NCBI GenBank assembly: GCA_903844785.1
Contig: CAIMVB010000189.1
Coordinates: 1-26,764 of the forward strand
Source of the DNA: an uncultured Rhodospirillales bacterium
GTDB lineage: Bacteria > Pseudomonadota > Alphaproteobacteria > Acetobacterales > Acetobacteraceae
Direction: 5' to 3'
DNA length: 26,764 nucleotides
How positions within the stretch are numbered: position 1 is the stretch's first letter; the number at the start of each line of letters is the position of its first letter. The notes under the pieces are model-generated. The model saw nothing but the letters and a program-made list of their open reading frames with translations. It was not told where the DNA came from and did no database searches. Positions 7,665 to 15,130 of the stretch are shown here, in pieces. The translations under genes and the position numbers were made by a program.

Positions 7665-8750
7665 CTATCCCAAAAGATATTCGGCATTGCTGCGCAGGCA
7701 GACATCGCGGATGCGCGCTTGCAGGCTTTCCGGCACGGGAATGCCCTCACGCAATCTTGTCTCACGCGATTCCGCTTCCGGGTCGCCCGGCACCAATACG
7801 GGCAAAGCCGGATCAGCGGGCGGTGTGGCGTGCAGCACATCCACCACCTCATCCAAATCAGCTTCAAAGGCGCCGTCTTCACGAAACGCCTTGGGGTCAA
7901 TCGCCATGAAGAAATGGCCAAGATTATCGGGGTCTTCCGGGCGTTGTGTGCGCACGCGAATGGGGGAGAAAGAAGCGCCAGAAAGCGCGCCACCCAGAAT
8001 ATGCACCATCAGCCCAAGCCCATAGCCCTTATGGCTTGCCATATCCGGCGTGCCGCCAACGGGCGTCAGCCCGCCCATGGGTTGGTTCTTGATGATATCC
8101 CAGGCGCGTGCGGCATCGGTCACGGCCTGGCCCGCGCCATCCAGCACCCAGCCTTCGGGTAGGGGTTTGCCGCGCAGATCATAGACCTTCACCTTATTCG
8201 CCGCCGTGGTGCTGGTTGCCATATCCAGCCGGAAAGCGCGGTTGCGCCCGGCAGGTGCGGCGAAGGCCAGCGGATTGGTCCCCAATACCGGCACCGCGCC
8301 GCGCGTTGGCACCACACCTACGGTGCGTGTCGCGCTGGTTACCATGCCAATCAGCCCTTCGCGTGGTGCCATGGCGGCGTAATAGCCAGCCGCGCCGAAA
8401 TGGTGCGAATTGCGGACGGTGACAACACCAACACCGGCGATCTTTGCCTTCGCCATCGCCAATTCCATGGCAAAGACGGAAGCGGGATGGCCCAGCCCCG
8501 CATCAGCATCCACCAAAGCTGTCACGATATTCTCCCGCACAATATGCGGACGCGCGGCCAGGTTGAGCTTACCTTTGCGGCGCGATTCATCATAATCCAT
8601 CAGCATTGAAATGCCGTGGCTATCCACGCCGGCCAGATCGGTTTCGATCATCACCTCGGCGGTGGTTTCAATCAATTTCGGGTCCATGCCCCAAGCGGAG
8701 AGCACGGCAATGATTTGGGCGCGGCAGGTTTCAGCCGAAATAAGCGGCAA
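7665..8750 (-). CDS. Ldh2/malate-lactate dehydrogenase family oxidoreductase (1)
   Basis: The 361-residue protein belongs to the Ldh2 (YlbC/MDH type 2) family of NAD(P)-dependent 2-hydroxyacid or imine reductases. The signatures are AGVDSHGISMLMDY with the catalytic histidine H45, VVTVRNSHHFGAAGYYA, LGTNPLAFAAPA, and GYGLGLMVHILGGALSGA near the C-terminus. Many characterised members have DSHGVxR; here the position four after the histidine is Met, which may alter substrate specificity. The start is TTG with GGAG 8 nt upstream. It heads a - strand run and is followed after 11 bp by a Bug receptor, suggesting that uptake and oxidation of one substrate are linked (inference). Confidence 0.88.
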   Translation of the reverse strand: MPLISAETCRAQIIAVLSAWGMDPKLIETTAEVMIETDLAGVDSHGISMLMDYDESRRKGKLNLAARPHIVRENIVTALVDADAGLGHPASVFAMELAMAKAKIAGVGVVTVRNSHHFGAAGYYAAMAPREGLIGMVTSATRTVGVVPTRGAVPVLGTNPLAFAAPAGRNRAFRLDMATSTTAANKVKVYDLRGKPLPEGWVLDGAGQAVTDAARAWDIIKNQPMGGLTPVGGTPDMASHKGYGLGLMVHILGGALSGASFSPIRVRTQRPEDPDNLGHFFMAIDPKAFREDGAFEADLDEVVDVLHATPPADPALPVLVPGDPEAESRETRLREGIPVPESLQARIRDVCLRSNAEYLLG

Positions 8751-8903
8751 GGCGGGGCTCCTGTTATCGAAGCCCTATCCTAAACCCGCTATTTCACTTC
8801 GCGCCACTACTGCGCGCCCGGTTCACCTGCGTTCGCGATAGACGCTATAAATCTCTGCTTGGCCGCAGTTTCCGGGCCGCCAAGTGATTCCACTTGGCTT
8901 GGT
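8751..8903. other. Intergenic gap between a small gene and the Ldh2 gene
   Basis: This 153-bp gap should carry the promoter of the Ldh2-Bug run and the 3' end of the 76-residue gene, both on the - strand. A perfect 6-bp stem (CCAAGT 8880-8885, ACTTGG 8892-8897, 6-nt loop) lies just beyond the small gene's stop but has no T-tract. No open reading frame in it looks coding. Confidence 0.35.
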
Positions 8904-9134
8904 CTAACGCTTCTTGCCGCCGACGCGTTCCATGGAAGCGATACGCAGCGCAGCCTTGCCGGACGCTTTGGCGATTTCATTGTCCTGCGCTTCAATTTCC
9001 TTGCGCGCGGGCAGGTCACCATCAAGCCCACCTAGCAATTCAGCGGGCACTTTGCGGTTGGAACGGCGGCTGCCATCCTCATAAAGAACATCAAAAAGCA
9101 CGAAGCGTGCCTGCGTTCCTGGCTTATTGGCCAT
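8904..9134 (-). CDS. Small conserved protein of unknown function (76 aa)
   Basis: The small basic protein reads RFVLFDVLYEDGSRRSNRKVP, then ELLGGLDGDLPARKEIEAQDNEIA, then a Lys/Gly-rich tail. I recall similar short proteins with VLFDVxYEDGxxxSNRKVP and GGLDGD in other alphaproteobacteria, but this is recognition from memory, not a search. No signal peptide or membrane segment is present. It starts 11 bp after the stop of the 65-residue gene and is probably co-transcribed with it. No function is proposed. Confidence 0.7.
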   Translation of the reverse strand: MANKPGTQARFVLFDVLYEDGSRRSNRKVPAELLGGLDGDLPARKEIEAQDNEIAKASGKAALRIASMERVGGKKR

Positions 9135-9145
9135 GTCAATCTCCT

Positions 9146-9343
9146 TCAGTCTTCAGACTGCTTTTGGGCGTCGGCATTGGCATCGGTGTCTGCTTCAGCA
9201 TCGCCTTCGCCTTCGGGCGCGTCTTCGCCGGATTTGCGCCGCGCTACCGCTTCCTTCAGCGCTTCCAGCTTCGCTTCCTTGCGCGCCTGCTTCGCCCTGT
9301 TCACCTCAGCACGATTCTGACCGTAATTCGGTTTGCGCGCCAT
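9146..9343 (-). CDS. Small charged conserved protein MARKPNYGQ... (65 aa)
   Basis: The protein starts MARKPNYGQNRAEVNRAKQ, continues with a Lys/Ala/Glu-rich helix (KQARKEAKLEALKEAVARRK), and ends in an acidic low-complexity tail (EGEGDAEADTDANAD). The start at 9343 is preferred over an in-frame ATG 39 bp upstream because GGAG lies 6-7 nt before it and because alphaproteobacterial homologues, as I recall, begin MARKPNY. It lies downstream of the csp terminator and upstream of the 76-residue gene. The function is unknown; the opposite-charge halves suggest nucleic-acid or ribosome association (speculative). Confidence 0.72.
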   Translation of the reverse strand: MARKPNYGQNRAEVNRAKQARKEAKLEALKEAVARRKSGEDAPEGEGDAEADTDANADAQKQSED

Positions 9344-9360
9344 GCCGCTTCTCCAAACAT

Positions 9361-9399
9361 AAAAAAGGAAACGGGGCGGCACTGGGCCACCCCGTCCCC
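9361..9399 (-). terminator. Rho-independent terminator of the cold-shock gene
   Basis: Read on the - strand, a 13-bp stem with three G-T wobbles (9399-9387 with 9379-9367) closes a 7-nt loop and is followed by six T residues (9366-9361). This is a textbook intrinsic terminator. It lies between csp and the 65-residue gene, so the small genes need readthrough or their own promoter. Confidence 0.85.
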
Positions 9400-9418
9400 G
9401 ATAGATTGCCGAACTTTA

Positions 9419-9436
9419 CAGCGCTAAAAAGCGCTG
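9419..9436 (-). other. Perfect hairpin just after the csp stop codon
   Basis: CAGCGCT (9419-9425) and AGCGCTG (9430-9436) form a perfect 7-bp stem with a four-base A (T on the - strand) loop, 10 bp past the csp stop. It precedes the main terminator and may protect the mRNA 3' end. Confidence 0.55.
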
Positions 9437-9446
9437 CAGTTACGGA

Positions 9447-9653
9447 TCAGATCTTGCGCAGATTGCCGGCAGAGATCTTGCCCTGCTGGCCCTTCTGCAA
9501 TTCAAAATCAATCTTGTCGCCTTCGTTCAGGCCTTGCAGGCCAGAACGCTGGACATCGCTGACATGGACGAAGACGTCCTTGCTGCCATCATCGGGTTGG
9601 ATGAAGCCATAACCCTTAGTAGCGTTGAACCATTTTACAGTGCCGGTTGCCAT
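9447..9653 (-). CDS. CspA-family cold-shock protein
   Basis: The 68-residue protein is a single cold-shock domain: [23 protein letters not shown] with RNP1 (KGYGFI, residues 13-18), then [13 protein letters not shown] with RNP2. It binds single-stranded RNA and DNA and acts as an RNA chaperone in the cytoplasm. The length is standard. GGAG lies 8-9 nt before the ATG. A 231-bp non-coding region precedes it and may include a long 5' leader, as seen for many csp genes. Two intrinsic stem-loops follow the stop. Confidence 0.96.
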   Translation of the reverse strand: MATGTVKWFNATKGYGFIQPDDGSKDVFVHVSDVQRSGLQGLNEGDKIDFELQKGQQGKISAGNLRKI

Positions 9654-9884
9654 GCTGTTCGCTCCGGTTGAGGAAAAGCCGTCGCACGGAATCGCGCTAC
9701 GGGCCGACCATCGCTACAGCCCAACCATGGGAAGGCACGGGAAGCAGGTTTGAGGGGACTTGCCAAACCTTCATAGGGTTGGGCCGGAACGCCCAAACCG
9801 GACGAGGTGACGAAACGCATATGGGCTTTTCCTGGCCCAATCGCAACCTTTACTTTCAAATAAGCGAAAAAAGCCCGTGATGCG
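9654..9884 (-). promoter_or_regulatory. csp upstream region with possible structured leader
   Basis: The 231 bp before csp hold no convincing gene. On the - strand there are two adjacent stem candidates: a GGTTTGGGC/GCCCAACC stem with one bulge (about 9775-9805), and GGTTTG/CAAACC with an 11-nt loop just downstream. Such leaders can tune csp translation with temperature. At the far end an 8-bp inverted repeat (GGGCTTTT about 9824-9831 with AAAAGCCC about 9869-9876) could end the preceding gene's transcript. The promoter position is not determined. Confidence 0.4.
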
Positions 9885-10616
9885 CTATTCCAGCCAATGC
9901 CGAGACGGGAGCACCACCACCCCATTCGAACGCCCGCCATTGAAGGTTTCGATGCGCGCAGCATAGCCCTGAGCCGCGATCATGCCCGTTGGCACATCAA
10001 TCGCGACGCGCCCGGCAATCGCAATCCGCGCTTCCTGCCCGGTATTGCCAAGCGGACCGGCCAATTCCACGGCGCATATCGCCACCAGCACTTGGCGCGC
10101 GCCCAGGCGCGAAAGACCCTCTGGCCGGCAGGTTGCGCCGCGGGCTTGGTCTGGGATGGGCATTTCGAAAATAGCCCCAGGCGCAAGGCGCCGTGCCGTC
10201 AGGCTCCAGCTTTCGAATTGCCGGCGCCAGGGCACCAAGGCGCCATCGCGTGCTGCGTCAAGGGGTTCATGGGTGAAGCTGATGATGCTGCCATCATCGC
10301 GCCGCAGCACTGCAAGCTTTTCGCCGCGCAATACTTCTGGTGCCAGGCTAAGCCGCACCGCACGCGCCGCCGCATCACGTTCCACCGCCGCCACAGACAG
10401 GCAATCGCGGCGCGGCGCGCGATCCGGCCTTTCTGATTGCTCACGGCACAGCTTGCGCCAAGGGCCCCAGGCGGCACCGCCAATCGCCACGGGCGTGGTG
10501 AAGGCGGTAACGGGCGCGCTGAGCGGCAAGGACGGCGCGGCGCTGCGCCAATCCGGCGCTTGTGCGGCCGCGCCGCCGCCCAGAAAGCTCAGCGCGATCA
10601 GGATGCAGCGCAACAA
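9885..10616 (-). CDS. Secreted protein of unknown function
   Basis: The 243-residue protein has an N-terminal signal peptide (RCILIALSFLGGGAAAQA, cleavage near AAAQ) and no other membrane segment. The mature part has four cysteines (KLCREQ, RDCLSV, ATCRPE, AICAVE) that could form two disulphides, and it looks like a beta-rich periplasmic protein. I recognise no domain. The start is probably TTG at 10616, three bases after the stop of the Ldh2-type gene; no ATG is available nearby, and the ribosome binding site is weak. It is the last gene of the hydrolase-Bug-Ldh2 operon, so it may serve the same pathway. Confidence 0.7.
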   Translation of the reverse strand: MLRCILIALSFLGGGAAAQAPDWRSAAPSLPLSAPVTAFTTPVAIGGAAWGPWRKLCREQSERPDRAPRRDCLSVAAVERDAAARAVRLSLAPEVLRGEKLAVLRRDDGSIISFTHEPLDAARDGALVPWRRQFESWSLTARRLAPGAIFEMPIPDQARGATCRPEGLSRLGARQVLVAICAVELAGPLGNTGQEARIAIAGRVAIDVPTGMIAAQGYAARIETFNGGRSNGVVVLPSRHWLE

Positions 10617-10619
10617 AGG

Positions 10620-11708
10620 CTAGAAAGGCTCGGGCGCTGGAATGGCGTTGATGCCAAGGCTGCGCGCCGTGTCGGCCAGAATATCCCAAGTGGTCCCATC
10701 CACTGGAATGCCGCCCGCCAACCGCGCCGCGCGTGTTGCCCTTTCCTTCTCACCGGCGACCAGCACGGGTTGATCCGGATCAGCGGGCGGTGAGGCTTTC
10801 ACATGCGCGATCACCGCGGCCATTTCAGCGCGGAAGGCGGCCAAATCGCCAAAGCGCCCCGGATCAATCACGAAGGAAAGCCAGCCATTGACGATGCTGC
10901 CATCCTTTGTGTGATGCGGCGCGGCTGTGACGCCGCCAATCAGCGCGCCGGCCAGGATTTCGCACATCAAGGCCAGCCCATAGCCCTTATGCCCGCCGAA
11001 AGGCAGCAAAGCGCCGCGTGGTTGATCGCGATACAGCACGCCCGGGTCATTGGTGGGTTGGCCCTTGGCATCCACCAGCGCGCCATTGGGCACTGGCTTG
11101 CCGGCATTGAAAGCAACGCGGCATTTCCCAAGCGCAATCGCCGCCGTGGCAAAATCCAGGATCAGCGGATGTTCGCCTTCGGCAGTCGCCGGCACCGCGA
11201 CACAAACGGGATTGGTGGACATGCGCCCATCACTCCCGCCAAAGGGCGCCACCGCGCCGGGGCCGGAAACGCCATTGACGAAATGAACCGAAATCATCCC
11301 CGCGCGCGCCGCCTGTTCTCCGTAGGACCCGATGCGCCCCAGATGATGCACATTGCGCAGCGCCATCACCGCATGGCCATGCTGGCGCGCAGCATTGATC
11401 GCCCAATCCATGGTGATGCGCCCAATGCGCTGGCCATAGCCCATCTTGCCGTCAAACACGGCAAGGGATGGTTCCTGCCGCACCGCTTCCGGCATGACGC
11501 CGGCATTAAGCTTGCCGGCGCGAAGATTTTCCACATAGCGCACCAGCAGCATGATGCCATGGCTGTCATGGCCTTGTAGATTCGATTCCAGCAAATGGTC
11601 CGTCACCATCGCCGCTTCATCTTCCGCGCTACCACCAGCGCGGATCATGGCATGCACCAGGCCGCGCAGCGCGGCAGGATCAACTCGGAGTATCGGGGCG
11701 GCTTTCAT
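10620..11708 (-). CDS. Ldh2/malate-lactate dehydrogenase family oxidoreductase (2)
   Basis: The 362-residue Ldh2-family enzyme has LQGHDSHGIMLLVRYV (catalytic H50), MALRNVHHLGRIGSYGEQAA, STNPVCVAVPA and FGGHKGYGLALMCEILAGALIGG. The start at 11708 is chosen because GGAGG lies 5 nt before the ATG and the ATG overlaps the TGA of the Bug gene (ATGA); a longer reading frame from 11735 lacks support. It is divergent in sequence from the other Ldh2 paralogue in the window, so the two probably have different substrates. As in that copy, the position four after the histidine is not Arg (Leu here). It probably interconverts a 2-hydroxyacid and a 2-oxoacid with NAD(P). Confidence 0.88.
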   Translation of the reverse strand: MKAAPILRVDPAALRGLVHAMIRAGGSAEDEAAMVTDHLLESNLQGHDSHGIMLLVRYVENLRAGKLNAGVMPEAVRQEPSLAVFDGKMGYGQRIGRITMDWAINAARQHGHAVMALRNVHHLGRIGSYGEQAARAGMISVHFVNGVSGPGAVAPFGGSDGRMSTNPVCVAVPATAEGEHPLILDFATAAIALGKCRVAFNAGKPVPNGALVDAKGQPTNDPGVLYRDQPRGALLPFGGHKGYGLALMCEILAGALIGGVTAAPHHTKDGSIVNGWLSFVIDPGRFGDLAAFRAEMAAVIAHVKASPPADPDQPVLVAGEKERATRAARLAGGIPVDGTTWDILADTARSLGINAIPAPEPF

Positions 11709-12676
11709 GATTCCCTCCAGGGGCGGCGCTGCCAAAGGCCGCGTAAGTCTTTTTCATTGCGTTCAACCTCGGCGCGATAGGCATCACCAATCAGTGGCGA
11801 TAAAGGCAGGCCAAGACGTTCCGCTTCCTTGATGAAGTTCGGATCAGACAGCGCGGCGCGGAAAGCAGATTCCAGCCGTGTGCGGATTTCGGCCGGCAGG
11901 CCGGGCGGTGCCACCACGCCGCGCGTGGCGCCGCTGATCAGATTGAAACCTTGCTCGCCAAAGGTTGGCACCTCCGGCGTGCCTGCCCAGCGCGTGGCGG
12001 CGGCCTGGCCAAGCGCGCGGATCCTGCCATCACGCAGCAGGGCTAAGCTCTCACTCATGTTGAAGGCGCCGACTTGCAAATGCCCGCCCAGCAGCGCGGT
12101 GGAAAGCGGTGCCATGCCATTGAAGGGCGCATGGGTCATGGGTGGTACGCTGGCCATTTCCTCAAAGGCGATCACCAGCAAATGATCATCGGAACCAATG
12201 CCGGTGCTGCCATAGGAAATCTGCCCTGGCCGTGCTTTGGCCGCAGCCACCAGATCAGCCAGGCTGCGCAAAGGCGAATTGGCGGCAACAAACAGCCCGC
12301 CGGGATCATCCACCACATTGGCGATATAAGTGAAATCCAGTGCCTTGTAGCGAACCTGCCGTTCCATGGGATAGGTCACCAAGGCGGGCACGGAGGTCGC
12401 CGCCAGCGTATAACCATCAGGCGCGGCACCAAAGGCCACTTCCCAGCCAAGCTGCCCGCCGGCGCCGGCCCGATTGACCACAACAAACCGCGCGCCCGGC
12501 AATTGCGCCTGAAGCCCCGGCAGAATCATGCGCGCCATGGTGTCCACCCCGCCGCCCGGCGGGAAGGGGACAATGATTTCAATCGGTCTATCACCCGGCC
12601 AAGCGGCATGGGCGATGCGCGGTGCGGCAAGCGCCGAAGCGGCAAGCCCGGTCAGCATAAGGCGACGTGACGGCAT
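11705..12676 (-). CDS. Bug/TctC-family periplasmic solute receptor (2)
   Basis: The 323-residue receptor has a signal peptide with an RR motif (SRRLMLTGLAASALAAP, cleavage near AHA-A). The mature N-terminus is IEIIVPFPPGGGVDTMARMIL, with the family's PGG-x2-D loop, followed by FVVVNRAGAGGQLGWEVA and ISYGSTGIGSDDHLL. It lies between the secreted hydrolase (26 bp gap) and the Ldh2-type gene (ATGA overlap), a gene order that points to one pathway for a carboxylate. The ligand is unknown and no membrane transport subunits are in the window. Confidence 0.9.
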   Translation of the reverse strand: MPSRRLMLTGLAASALAAPRIAHAAWPGDRPIEIIVPFPPGGGVDTMARMILPGLQAQLPGARFVVVNRAGAGGQLGWEVAFGAAPDGYTLAATSVPALVTYPMERQVRYKALDFTYIANVVDDPGGLFVAANSPLRSLADLVAAAKARPGQISYGSTGIGSDDHLLVIAFEEMASVPPMTHAPFNGMAPLSTALLGGHLQVGAFNMSESLALLRDGRIRALGQAAATRWAGTPEVPTFGEQGFNLISGATRGVVAPPGLPAEIRTRLESAFRAALSDPNFIKEAERLGLPLSPLIGDAYRAEVERNEKDLRGLWQRRPWRES

Positions 12677-12702
12677 GGTGTTCTCTCCCGGTTTGTTGGT
12701 TT

Positions 12703-13758
12703 TCAGGGTAGTTCCTTCAGAAAGCGATCAAGCTCCTCGCGCCAGAAACGCGCCTGGCCGGTGGTGCCGTGGCCGGCGGTCTCGGGACTGCTTGGTATCA
12801 GCAAAAGCCGCGCATCCGGAATGCGCGCCATTGCCGCCGCCATCAGCCCGGTCTCGTGCGGGTTGCGTTCATCATCGGCGGAATTGATCGCAAGCACCCG
12901 CGCGCGGATGCGCCCCAATAGCGGTTCGGGGTCATAATCCCGCGATGCCTCATACATATAGATCAGGTCATTGGCGTCAGCCGCCGCCGGCTGGGCCAGG
13001 CGCTGATCCAAAATGGCATCGGCCGCCGCGCGGGTGGGCGCGGATTTTTGCAACGCCTGAGACCCGCCATTGGTCGCGATATTGAAAAACAGAAAACCGA
13101 GGGAGAGTGAGGCCGGCTGGCTGCTATAAACACCCCCTTGATAGGCCGGGTCGCGCCGGATGGTTTCGATCATCATGCGCCGGAGCATCCAATTCCGCCC
13201 GGACATGGCGGTGGGCTGCGCTGCCATGGGCACGATGGCGTCCATGAAATCCGGATGCGTGGCACCCCAAAGCCAGGTCAGCATCCCGCCCATGGAATTG
13301 CCAATCACCAGCCGGACATGGCGGATGCCAAGCCCTTCGGTCAGCAGCCGGTGCTGCGCCGCCAGAATATCCGCGTAATTGAACTGCGGAAAACGCGCCC
13401 TGAGCCCATCCGATGGCTTGGAGGATTTCCCCGCGCCCAGCGCATCCGGGATGATGATGTAATGCTTGGCCGCATCCAAAGCCTGGCCGGGGCCGAAAAG
13501 CTGCCCGGCAAAAGCCGGTGAGATCATGCTGCGCGAAGACCCTGCCGTGCCATGCAGCACCAACACCGGGGTGCCGGAAGGCTCGCCAATGGTCAGATAG
13601 CCCAGGCGCAACTCTGGCATCACTTCCCCGTTATGGAACCGGAAATCCCGGGCGACCCAGGTGGCTTCGCGCGGTTCCGGGTATTGCGCGGCGGCGGGCG
13701 AGGCAGCGGCCAAGCTTGCCGCCAGCAGCGCGCCTTGCATGATGCTTTTGCCGGACAT
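12703..13758 (-). CDS. Secreted alpha/beta hydrolase, homoserine acetyltransferase-like
   Basis: The 351-residue protein has a signal peptide (MSGKSIMQGALLAASLAAA, cleavage near AAAQ) and an alpha/beta-hydrolase fold related to MetX homoserine O-acetyltransferase. The nucleophile elbow GNSMGG gives S155; D295 or D296 (INSADDERNP) and H330 (AGHGTTG) complete the triad. The oxyanion region is VLVLHGTAGSS. A periplasmic location argues against methionine synthesis and favours ester or lactone hydrolysis. The start at 13758 is fixed by AGGAGG 6-7 nt upstream; a longer reading frame exists but lacks support. It is first in a four-gene operon with a Bug receptor, an Ldh2 enzyme and a secreted protein. 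Confidence 0.85.
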   Translation of the reverse strand: MSGKSIMQGALLAASLAAASPAAAQYPEPREATWVARDFRFHNGEVMPELRLGYLTIGEPSGTPVLVLHGTAGSSRSMISPAFAGQLFGPGQALDAAKHYIIIPDALGAGKSSKPSDGLRARFPQFNYADILAAQHRLLTEGLGIRHVRLVIGNSMGGMLTWLWGATHPDFMDAIVPMAAQPTAMSGRNWMLRRMMIETIRRDPAYQGGVYSSQPASLSLGFLFFNIATNGGSQALQKSAPTRAAADAILDQRLAQPAAADANDLIYMYEASRDYDPEPLLGRIRARVLAINSADDERNPHETGLMAAAMARIPDARLLLIPSSPETAGHGTTGQARFWREELDRFLKELP

Positions 13759-13930
13759 GGCTTCCTCCTGATCCATCGGTATTGGGGGGAGCCTAGAGCG
13801 GATTGGCGGCATGGCAAACGCCGAGACCATTGGCCAAGCTTGCCGCGCCCCGCCCCGCCCCCTATACCCGGCGCATATGCCAGCCCGTTCGGGTTGGCCC
13901 CGTTTCAACCGCCAAGATGCAGGTATCCCC
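13759..13930. promoter_or_regulatory. Divergent promoter region, hydrolase operon and efp
   Basis: These 172 bp separate the divergent starts of the hydrolase operon (-) and efp (+), so both promoters should lie here. The only marked features are a C-rich run (CGCCCCGCCCCGCCCCC near 13846-13862) and the hydrolase ribosome binding site. I could not assign -35/-10 boxes with confidence. Confidence 0.4.
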
Positions 13931-14497
13931 ATGGCGAAAATGCAAGCCAACCAGATGCGCGCCGGCATGGTCATTGAATTTGAAGGCCAGCGCTACACCA
14001 TCCTGAAGCAGAACATCATGATCCCCGGTAAGGGTGCCGCGGTGATTCAGGTGGAAATGCGCAATGTGAAGACCGGCGCCAAGAAAGATCAGCGCTGGCG
14101 CACCGCCGATACGGTGGAACGCCTGACCACTGAGGATAAGGAATTCACCTATTCTTATGGCGAAGGCGGAAACCTGATCCTGATGGACCCGGAAACCTTC
14201 GAACAGACCCTGGTGCCCGAGGATATCCTGGGCGACCGCCTGCCCTTCTTGCAGGAAAACATGACGGTCAATGTGAAGCTGATCGAAGGTGAGCCGGTGT
14301 CGATGGACCTGCCGGAGACCGTGACGCTGGAGATTGTGGAAGCCGACCCGGTGGTGAAGGGCCAGACCGCGTCTTCATCCTACAAGCCGGCGCTGCTTTC
14401 CAATGGCGTCAAGGTGATGGTGCCGCCCTTCATCACCGCTGGTGAGAAGATTGTGGTGAAGACCGCAGATGGCACTTATTACGAAAGGGCGAAGTAA
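13931..14497 (+). CDS. efp: Elongation factor P
   Basis: The 188-residue protein is EF-P, which relieves ribosome stalling at polyproline stretches. It has the three OB-like domains: MAKMQANQMRAGMVIEFEGQ, the loop IPGKGAA with the modifiable lysine at K34, and the C-terminal GQTASSSYKPALLSNGVKVMVPPFI with GTYYERAK. K34 (not Arg) means the EarP rhamnosylation route is not used; lysylation by EpmA or no modification is possible, and no epm gene is in the window. The ATG at 13931 matches the family N-terminus; the in-frame upstream extension is not conserved-looking. A strong terminator follows. Confidence 0.97.
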   Translation: MAKMQANQMRAGMVIEFEGQRYTILKQNIMIPGKGAAVIQVEMRNVKTGAKKDQRWRTADTVERLTTEDKEFTYSYGEGGNLILMDPETFEQTLVPEDILGDRLPFLQENMTVNVKLIEGEPVSMDLPETVTLEIVEADPVVKGQTASSSYKPALLSNGVKVMVPPFITAGEKIVVKTADGTYYERAK

Positions 14498-14536
14498 GCC
14501 CTTCAACACCCAGGCAGGCCCTGGGGTCATGTAAAT

Positions 14537-14571
14537 CCGGCCCGTGGCTAAGCCGCGGGCCGGTTTATTTT
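14537..14571. terminator. Intrinsic terminator between convergent efp and marR
   Basis: CCGGCCCG (14537-14544) pairs with CGGGCCGG (14556-14563); a T-G wobble and GGC/GCC extend the stem to 12 bp around a TAA loop, and TTTATTTT follows. It clearly serves efp on the + strand. It lies just beyond the marR stop and may also end that transcript. Confidence 0.92.
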
Positions 14572-14575
14572 GGCT

Positions 14576-14938
14576 TCAGGCTGCTTCCTTGGCCGGCGCG
14601 GCATCCAGGTCCGCGCTGATTTCGGACATCAAATCAAGGCCCTGGCGGGTACGCAGCAGGCGGACCACCCGGTGATCCTTCTTGTCGCGCGACCGCTTGA
14701 TGAGCTTGTTGCGTTCCAAAACATCGAGTGAGCGCGAGATGGCCGGCGGGGAGACGAAAAGCCGCGTCGCCAAATCCTTCACGGTTTGCGGTTCATCTTC
14801 ACCATAGACAACGACCAGAATGCCCATTTTCAGGGTGTTCAGCCGCGCTGCACGGATCTTCGGATTGACGATCATCGTCAGGCGCCAATCCTTTTTGCTG
14901 ATGGTGCCGGGCGTTTCGGAAGCTGAAGAAGCGCTCAT
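14576..14938 (-). CDS. MarR-family transcriptional regulator
   Basis: The 120-residue protein has a winged helix-turn-helix of the MarR type: MGILVVVYGEDEPQTVKDLATRLFVSPPAISRSLDVLERNKLIKRSRDKKDHRVVRLLRTRQG, with the recognition helix around SPPAISRSLDVLE and the wing DKKDHR. It is shorter than usual (about 140-150) at both ends. AGGAA lies 5 nt before the ATG. It is divergent from the flagellin cluster across a 449-bp AT-rich region, so it may control itself or the flagellins (inference). It is convergent with efp. Confidence 0.85.
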   Translation of the reverse strand: MSASSASETPGTISKKDWRLTMIVNPKIRAARLNTLKMGILVVVYGEDEPQTVKDLATRLFVSPPAISRSLDVLERNKLIKRSRDKKDHRVVRLLRTRQGLDLMSEISADLDAAPAKEAA

Positions 14939-15068
14939 GGAAGTTCCTTTACGTTAAACTTTGGGGGTGCAGCGAAGCCAATGTTGGGAAAGTAAAACCA
15001 TTGTATTCGCTGTCGATTACCTGAATAAAAGAAGTCTATTATTTCATTAGTTCTGTCAACACTAAAGG

Positions 15069-15130
15069 AATACTATAATAATTTCACGGATATAAGTTCA
15101 TAATACTATATTTTCACTTATAATTGAACA
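15069..15130. repeat. Imperfect tandem repeat of about 30 bp
   Basis: Two units share AATACTATA, then TTTCAC, then TATAA, with short indels between the blocks: unit 1 at 15069-15100 and unit 2 at 15102-15130. Each unit carries a TATAAT hexamer. They may be duplicated promoter or operator elements for the divergent marR and flagellin genes. Confidence 0.55.

Noticed and set aside
6661..8025. 454-codon open frame on the + strand
   Set aside because: It lies antisense to the Bug receptor and Ldh2 genes, has no family-like motif, and is rich in His/Arg/Gln as expected from a mirrored GC-rich coding frame.
13759..13974. N-terminal extension of the secreted hydrolase
   Set aside because: AGGAGG directly before the ATG at 13758 and the signal peptide starting there make the shorter form far more likely; the extension would overlap efp.
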